From the NCBI RefSeq assembly GCF_024704725.1, contig NZ_JALIQS010000005.1:248001-312000 (forward strand): a stretch of DNA of 64,000 nucleotides, written 5' to 3'. Below, in pieces: positions 61,497 to 64,000 of this stretch. Positions within the stretch are counted from its first letter, which is position 1. Each line of letters starts with the position of its first letter. The notes beneath the pieces are model-generated. The model saw only the letters and a list, made by a program, of their open reading frames with translations, had not been told where the DNA came from and made no database searches. The translations under genes and the position numbers were made by a program. The DNA comes from Shinella sp. CPCC 101442 (GTDB lineage Bacteria > Pseudomonadota > Alphaproteobacteria > Rhizobiales > Rhizobiaceae).

Positions 61497-61529
61497 GATT
61501 TTCGAAAATCTTCTCCATTTTACAAAATG
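61497..61529. promoter_or_regulatory. Two palindromes in the divergent FAH/GntR control region
   Basis: GATTTTCGAAAATC at 61497-61510 is a perfect 14-base palindrome. CATTTTACAAAATG at 61516-61529 has perfect 6-base arms around AC. They are 19 bases apart between centres, about two helical turns, which suits two dimers of a GntR-type regulator. The second covers the upstream ATG 61527 of the regulator frame. Confidence 0.6.
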
Positions 61530-61538
61530 CGGGGCGAC

Positions 61539-62213
61539 ATGCAGCAGAAGCGTACAGGTAGCCGGACGCTTGCGGGAGACGCCTACGAGGCGATCCGCCA
61601 GGCGATCGGTGCGGGGGATTTCAAGCCGGGCGACCGGCTGCGCTTTGCCGATCTCCAGGCGCTCTGCGACATGAGCGTCACGCCGGTGCGCGAAGCACTG
61701 GCCCGATTGACGGCAGAAGGGTTCACGGTGCTCGACGATCACCGCGGTTACAGTGTCGCCCCGCTGTCGCTGGCGGAACTGCGCGACGTCACGGCGACGC
61801 GCCAGCTTTGCGAGGGTGAGGCGGTCAGGCTGTCGGTGCTGAACGGTGATGCGGATTGGGAGGCAAGGCTCGTCGCCGCGCACCACCTGATGGCGCGCAT
61901 CCCGCAGGTGCGGGACGACATGCCGACGGCGATGCGTGAAGACTGGGAGGCCCGGCACGCGACCTTCCATGCCGCGCTGGTTTCCGCCTGCGGTTCGCCG
62001 GTCCTGCTGGAAATTTGCGAGAAGCTGTTTTCGCGGGCCGACCGCTACCGGCGCCTGTCCGTCAGCCTGAGCGGCGGCGCGCGAGATGTCGCCGGCGAGC
62101 ATCGCCGGCTGGTGGAGCTTGCGCTGGCGCGCGATGCCGAGGGTGCGGCGAGTGCCCTTCGCGAGCACTACGGCCTGACGGCCGCAGCGCTCGAAGGGTT
62201 TTTTGCAGTCTAG
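61539..62213 (+). CDS. GntR-family transcriptional regulator (FCD/VanR type)
   Basis: A 224-residue regulator with an N-terminal winged helix (DAYEAIRQAIGAGDFKPGDRL, LQALCDMSVTPVREALARL) and a C-terminal all-helical FCD domain that binds acid ligands (around RQLCEGEAVRLSV, HATFHAAL, GEHRRLVELAL). Start choice between ATG 61527 and ATG 61539 is open; the former lies inside a palindrome, so 61539 is used. It probably controls the divergent FAH-fold hydrolase. Confidence 0.87.
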   Translation: MQQKRTGSRTLAGDAYEAIRQAIGAGDFKPGDRLRFADLQALCDMSVTPVREALARLTAEGFTVLDDHRGYSVAPLSLAELRDVTATRQLCEGEAVRLSVLNGDADWEARLVAAHHLMARIPQVRDDMPTAMREDWEARHATFHAALVSACGSPVLLEICEKLFSRADRYRRLSVSLSGGARDVAGEHRRLVELALARDAEGAASALREHYGLTAAALEGFFAV

Positions 62214-63638
62214 TTACTTGGTGGCGACGACTGCCGGCGTGCCGATCGCGGATCCGCCGCCGATGGCAACGTTCAGCGAGACGTAGTCGCGGGCGAGCTG
62301 GCGGATTGCCGAAGCAAGCGACAGGCGGGCATCGGCGACGTTGCGTTCGGCATCGAGCACGTCGAGGATGGTGCTGGCGCCACCGCGGTAGCTTTCGCGG
62401 GCGAGGACCAGGGTCTGGTCGAAGGTATCGACGACCCTGCGCTGGGCGGCGACCGTCTGGTAATCGCGAATCAGCGCCGTCTGGGCGTTCTCGACTTCCT
62501 CGACCGCGTTCAGCACCGTGGACTTCCAGGTCAGATACTGCTGCTCGGCGTCCGAGCGGGCGATCTTGACCTGCGCCTTGAGTGCGCCGCCGTTGAAGAT
62601 CGGCAGCGAAAGCGACGGGCCGAAGGACCAGCTGGAAAGGCTGCCGACCCGGGCATTGAAGTTGCGCGCCGCGCCGATCGAACCGCCGAGTTCGATGCTC
62701 GGATAGAGATCGGCTTCCGCCACGCCGATTGCCGCCGTTGCGGCCTGCAGGCGGCGTTCAGCTGCACGGATGTCCGGACGGTTGCGAATGAGATCGGCCG
62801 GAACGCCGGTGCGCGTCGCGTAACGCGGCATCGGCTGTGCGGAACCCTTGAGCAGGCTGGACGTGATCGTGCTGGCGGGCACGCCGAGCAGGGTCGCGAT
62901 GTGGTTTGCCGCCTGGTGGAAGCCGGTTTCGAGCGCCGGCAGATTGGCGAGCGTCTGGTTGACGAGGCCTTCGGACTGCAGGACGTCAAGGCTGGAAGCC
63001 GCGCCGGCTTCCTTGATTTCGTTGGTGAGTTTCAGCGTCTCGCGGCGCGACACCAGGTTCTTGCGGTTGAGCGCCAGCGCCTCCTGGAAGTAGCGCGCAT
63101 TGACGTAGCTCGACACCAGATCGGAGAAGTAGGCGAGGCGTGCGACGTTGATATCGTCGTAAGCGGCGTCGAGCGATGCGTTCGCAGCTTCCTTCTGGCG
63201 GCGATACTGGCCGAAGAAGTCGATCAACCAAGACGCGCTGAGGCCGGCGCTGATAGACTTCGATTCGGCATGCGTGCTGCCCGTGGTGCGGCGCAGATAG
63301 CTGCCGTCCTGGCCGCTCACATTGCCACTGGCCGACGCGCCAAGGCTCGGCAAGGCGCCGGCGCCCGCGATGATGACGTTCGCCTCGGCCGCTTCGATGC
63401 GCTGCAATGCCTGCAGAACGGTCAGGTTTTCGCTCATGCCCTGATGGACGAGATCGTTGAGGCGCTTGTCGCGGAAGGATTCCCACCACGGATTGAGCGT
63501 CACATTGTCGGCGCTTGCCGACTTGCTTTCCGAGAACTTCGCGGGAAGCGCGGTCTCGGGCTTCTGGTAGTCGGGGCCGACAACACAGCCTGACAGGAGG
63601 AGCATGCTCAGAGGAAAAAGTGTCCTGGTGAAATTCAT
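62214..63638 (-). CDS. NodT-family outer-membrane efflux lipoprotein
   Basis: A 474-residue outer-membrane factor of tripartite RND efflux pumps. The signal peptide has a lipobox (LLLSGC, Cys18), and VGPDYQKPE follows, as in OprM/NodT proteins. Two TolC-like helical repeats are visible (ALQRIEAAEANVIIAGAGALPS and ATAAIGVAEADLYPS; SYRGGASTILDVLDAERNVADARLSLA). ATG 63638 is the start of the signal sequence; the frame continues open upstream. No inner-membrane or periplasmic pump gene lies in the window. It meets the GntR gene with no intergenic base. Confidence 0.9.
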   Translation of the reverse strand: MNFTRTLFPLSMLLLSGCVVGPDYQKPETALPAKFSESKSASADNVTLNPWWESFRDKRLNDLVHQGMSENLTVLQALQRIEAAEANVIIAGAGALPSLGASASGNVSGQDGSYLRRTTGSTHAESKSISAGLSASWLIDFFGQYRRQKEAANASLDAAYDDINVARLAYFSDLVSSYVNARYFQEALALNRKNLVSRRETLKLTNEIKEAGAASSLDVLQSEGLVNQTLANLPALETGFHQAANHIATLLGVPASTITSSLLKGSAQPMPRYATRTGVPADLIRNRPDIRAAERRLQAATAAIGVAEADLYPSIELGGSIGAARNFNARVGSLSSWSFGPSLSLPIFNGGALKAQVKIARSDAEQQYLTWKSTVLNAVEEVENAQTALIRDYQTVAAQRRVVDTFDQTLVLARESYRGGASTILDVLDAERNVADARLSLASAIRQLARDYVSLNVAIGGGSAIGTPAVVATK

Positions 63639-64000
63639 GGGTCTATCCTGCCGGCCATCGGGGCCTACTAAACTTAACGGAACATATTCGCGATTCACTC
63701 TTTATTCATGTTTGAACGCCAGATCGAGTCCTACGCAAGAAAAGAATGGTCCCACAGCGTTTTTTCCCCGCTTCGATGGATGTGTGTGCCTTCAGGGCAA
63801 CGGGAGTATTTGCTCTGACGTTGTGAATTTGCCCGCATGGCGAAAGCGCCGACTTTTGGACGCTCCGTCAGGTTGCGTCACGGCATTTCCCCGGAATGTT
63901 CGTCTTTGCGACATATTTTTCTGAAAAATGCTGCGAGCGCGAACAGTATTTTGCGATTCGAATTGTCACACAAATCCGGCAGCAATTTATTCCAAAATTC
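63639..64000. other. End of window, no supported gene
   Basis: The last 362 bases lie upstream of the NodT-type gene. They are richer in A and T than the coding part and probably contain its promoter. No open frame with a recognisable product was found on either strand. Confidence 0.4.

Noticed and set aside
1-64000. CRISPR arrays, rRNA, tRNA, phage or transposase genes
   Set aside because: No spaced direct-repeat array, no cloverleaf or rRNA-like stretch, and no integrase, transposase or phage structural motif was seen on either strand.

Overview
The window is high-GC bacterial DNA with tightly packed, often overlapping genes, alpha-proteobacterial in style. Many ABC importers of the Liv, Rbs and Fec types, a NodT-type outer-membrane factor, DUF1275, GtrA and RTX proteins point to the Rhizobiaceae or close relatives (Rhizobium, Ensifer, Shinella). 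This placement is an inference from gene content. No rRNA, tRNA, CRISPR array, transposase or phage gene was recognised.

Layout. (1) 1-6868: an amide/urea-type operon, with a Liv/Urt-like ABC importer and its binding protein between two amidase-signature hydrolases. (2) 7261-12034: a LuxR-type regulator, a divergent HlyC-like toxin acyltransferase and a 902-residue RTX repeat protein, ending near a perfect 27-bp inverted repeat. (3) 12370-13053: a lone DUF1275 membrane protein. (4) 13282-31896: a catabolic supercluster. On the minus strand are a three-subunit molybdenum hydroxylase and a MoaD-like protein. On the plus strand are an IclR regulator, a crotonase-fold protein, an acyl-CoA synthetase, a zinc alcohol dehydrogenase, an aldehyde dehydrogenase, an acetoacetate-decarboxylase-family protein, three SDR oxidoreductases, a complete Liv importer and an XRE-cupin regulator. 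The core resembles the Hmf route for 2-furoate/furfural. (5) 32126-38794: an AraC regulator divergent from a ketose 3-epimerase-like enzyme and an Rbs-type sugar importer with two permeases. (6) 39508-48597: a cell-surface-signalling iron-siderophore system (ECF sigma, anti-sigma, TonB receptor, binding protein, siderophore-interacting protein, two permeases, ATPase). (7) 48852-52837: a broken type I secretion ABC transporter, a TIGR02466-type 2OG-Fe(II) oxygenase, two different HExxH proteins and a possible small peptide gene. (8) 53116-55724: a second LuxR regulator of the same architecture as the first, and an orphan Liv-type binding protein. (9) 55784-59445: a minus-strand glycosylation cassette (GtrA, GT2, membrane glycosyltransferase, YdjC deacetylase). 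(10) 59621-63638: a membrane-anchored SNase-like protein, a 53-residue acidic protein, a fumarylacetoacetase-fold hydrolase divergent from a GntR regulator, and a NodT-type outer-membrane lipoprotein.

The region reads as accessory catabolic and transport DNA. Each importer sits beside the enzymes or regulator that probably handle its substrate. The most unusual points are the HlyC-like protein lacking the canonical catalytic residues beside a pure-repeat RTX protein, the candidate furoate pathway with several repeat-rich control regions, and the oxygenase/HExxH/peptide neighbourhood beside a dead secretion gene.
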